This document shows, piece after piece, positions 24,007-25,662 of a DNA stretch of 25,662 nt. The notes beneath the pieces were generated by a model, which saw only the letters and a program-made list of their open reading frames with translations, made no database searches and was not told the origin of the DNA. Source of the DNA: Bacillota bacterium (GTDB lineage: Bacteria; Bacillota; Clostridia; Peptostreptococcales; Anaerovoracaceae). Numbering within the stretch: position 1 is the first letter of the stretch; each line of letters starts with the position of its first letter. A program made the position numbers and the translations under genes. The DNA lies in NCBI GenBank assembly GCA_017619985.1, contig JAFZRG010000022.1, forward strand, positions 1 to 25,662, given 5' to 3'.

Positions 24007-25662
24007 CTATTCTGCCTTCAGCGCGGCTTCCGCCCTGTCCAGTCTCGCGAAGACCTGCTCCCTGCCCATGATCTGCTGGATGGTCCAGAGATCGGGGCTG
24101 TTGCTGCGGCCCGTGAGCGCGATGCGGATGCAGTTGCTCACGTGTCCCACGTGACCCTTGTACGCATCGGGATTCTTCTTGTAATCCTTCGGTTTGACCG
24201 CATAGCCCAGATCCGCGGTGATGGCGCGGATCTTCTCGAACCACGCGGCATTGTCGTCCGCTTCGCTGTAGCCTTCCTTGTATCTTCTGAAGATCTCGCG
24301 GATGTCGTCCGCGCTGCATTCCGCGGGCATCTCCGCTTCGGTCTGAAACGTCTCGTCGAAGAAATAACTGATGAAATCGAAGATCTGCTGCGCGAAGATC
24401 AGGTCTTTGCGGGGCTTTTCGCCGCCGCGGTCGATGTCGAAGATCTTCCTGGTCTTCCCGGGGTCAGCGGACAGGAGCGCCGCCTTTTCCGGCGCGAATT
24501 CGTTCGCCCAGGCCAGTTCGAAATCGTAGATCTCCTCTGCCGACTTCTTCGCGAACACGTCCTTGGAGATGTCGTTGAGCTTGCTCAGGTCGAACATCGT
24601 GCCGGAGCTGCTCATCTTGGCAGCTTCGAACGGGAAGTCCTCCATCGGCGCGTCCGGGTTGGCCATGCGCCACTCCTCGTAGTCGGAGTTCAGGATGGTC
24701 ATCAGGTACTCGCGGACCGCTTCGGGGAAATAGCCCAGTTCTTTATAGTAGCCGAGGCCGAGCTCGGGATCCTTGCGCTTGGAGAGCTTGCGCTTCGTGC
24801 CGGTCGTCTCGTCGACCTTCATCAGCACGGTGTTGTGGCAGTAGACCGGCAGTTCCCAGCCGAGTTTTTGGAACAGTTCCACGTGGATGGGCAGGGACCC
24901 GATCCACTCCTCGCCTCTCACGACGTGCGTCGTGCGCATCAGGTGGTCATCCACGACGTGCGCGAAGTGATACGTCGGCAGGCCGGTCTTCTTCAGGATG
25001 ACCACGTCCTGCTCATTCTCGGGCATGGAGATATCGCCGCGGATGGCGTCGGTCACGTGGATGTATTTCGAAGGATCTCCGGTAGAACGCAGGCGGAACA
25101 CGGGTTCCTCGCCCGCTGCCAGCCTCGCCTCGATCTCTTCGTAGGAAAGGTCTCTGTGCTTCGCGTACTGTCCGTAAATACCCGGATTCAACTTATTCGC
25201 TTCCTGATAGGCACGGATGTCCGCGATCTCCTCTTCGCTCATGAAGCAGGGATAGGCCTTGCCTTCGGAGACGAGCTTCTTGACGAACGTCTTGTAGATG
25301 CTGCTGCGCTCGCTCTGCCAGTACGGGCCGTATTCGCCGGCCTCGCCGTCTTTCGTCGCGCCTTCGTCGAAGCGGATGCCGAAATAGTCCAACACGTCGA
25401 TCAGCATGGGCACGGCGCCTTCCACTTCGCGCTTGTCATCGGTGTCTTCGATGCGCAGGAACGAGATGCCGCCGCTGCGGTGCGCAAGGCGCTCATCCGT
25501 GAGCGCGTTGTACAGGTTGCCGAGGTGGATGAACCCTGTCGGGCTCGGACCCATACGGGTCACCTTGGCGCCTTCGGGCAAACCGCGTTTCGGGTAGCGG
25601 GCTTCCAGTTCTTCTGCAGTTGTCGTGATATCGGGGAACAGCAGTTCCGCCAGCTTGGGATA
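24007..25662 (-). CDS. gltX: glutamyl-tRNA synthetase, N-terminus cut by window edge
   Basis: Charges tRNA-Glu. The frame is open to the right edge, 551 codons in the window, and no ATG start is seen. A TTG at 25581 is not the start, because 27 coding codons continue before it and read like protein (LAELLFPDI, ELEARYPKRG). This is the N-terminal extension of the clostridial-type enzyme. The class I motif HIGH reads HLGN after GPSPTGFI, and KMSKS reads KLSKR after GTKR. An anticodon-binding helical C-terminus follows. The gene ends 9 bases before thrC. Confidence 0.93.
   Translation of the reverse strand, partial: YPKLAELLFPDITTTAEELEARYPKRGLPEGAKVTRMGPSPTGFIHLGNLYNALTDERLAHRSGGISFLRIEDTDDKREVEGAVPMLIDVLDYFGIRFDEGATKDGEAGEYGPYWQSERSSIYKTFVKKLVSEGKAYPCFMSEEEIADIRAYQEANKLNPGIYGQYAKHRDLSYEEIEARLAAGEEPVFRLRSTGDPSKYIHVTDAIRGDISMPENEQDVVILKKTGLPTYHFAHVVDDHLMRTTHVVRGEEWIGSLPIHVELFQKLGWELPVYCHNTVLMKVDETTGTKRKLSKRKDPELGLGYYKELGYFPEAVREYLMTILNSDYEEWRMANPDAPMEDFPFEAAKMSSSGTMFDLSKLNDISKDVFAKKSAEEIYDFELAWANEFAPEKAALLSADPGKTRKIFDIDRGGEKPRKDLIFAQQIFDFISYFFDETFQTEAEMPAECSADDIREIFRRYKEGYSEADDNAAWFEKIRAITADLGYAVKPKDYKKNPDAYKGHVGHVSNCIRIALTGRSNSPDLWTIQQIMGREQVFARLDRAEAALKAE

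Noticed and set aside
25579..25581. TTG codon as the gltX start
   Set aside because: The frame stays open and protein-like to the window edge, so the true start is outside.

Overview
The window reads as chromosomal core DNA of a GC-rich member of the Clostridia (Firmicutes). Two things point there. The gene order spoVG - prs - pth - mfd - SpoVB/YabM-type flippase - mazG - hup - rqcP is the Firmicutes block known from Bacillus and Clostridium. Shine-Dalgarno sites are mostly strong AGGAGG types, often overlapping the stop codon of the gene before. I cannot name the genus. There are 18 protein genes, of which two run off the window ends, and coding density is very high. No gene-free stretch exceeds about 140 bases. 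I saw no rRNA, tRNA, CRISPR array, transposase, phage gene or attachment site.

Layout, right to left, because 16 of 18 genes are on the minus strand. First run: gltX (cut by the right edge), thrC and murC, tightly spaced. Next, spoVG has its own promoter inside the end of murC, a hairpin at the predicted 5' end of its mRNA and its own terminator. prs then starts from an extended -10 promoter and is followed by pth, mfd (overlapping pth), thrH, a lipid-linked-sugar flippase, mazG and hup. A good intrinsic terminator follows hup, yet rqcP and uvrB continue directly behind it on the same strand.

A two-gene plus-strand unit (a duplicated-domain lipoprotein and pcp, 7833-9851) lies between uvrB and uvrA. 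It ends in a terminator that works in both directions and also serves the convergent uvrB. Left of it, uvrA starts a compact minus-strand operon: uvrA - pncB - alpha/beta hydrolase - ung - DUF2207 membrane protein. That operon runs off the left edge.

Working together: UvrA, UvrB and Mfd give general and transcription-coupled excision repair, Ung removes uracil, and MazG probably cleans the nucleotide pool. Pth and RqcP serve ribosome rescue. Prs and PncB both serve NAD synthesis, since Prs makes the PRPP that PncB consumes. ThrH and ThrC can form the last two steps of threonine synthesis. MurC and the flippase serve envelope assembly. Nothing here is clearly a new system. The most unusual points are the inverted lipoprotein-pcp unit splitting uvrB from uvrA, the rqcP start codon lying 5 bases behind a terminator with no Shine-Dalgarno site, and a sporulation-type gene block that lacks spoVT, yabP, yabQ and divIC.
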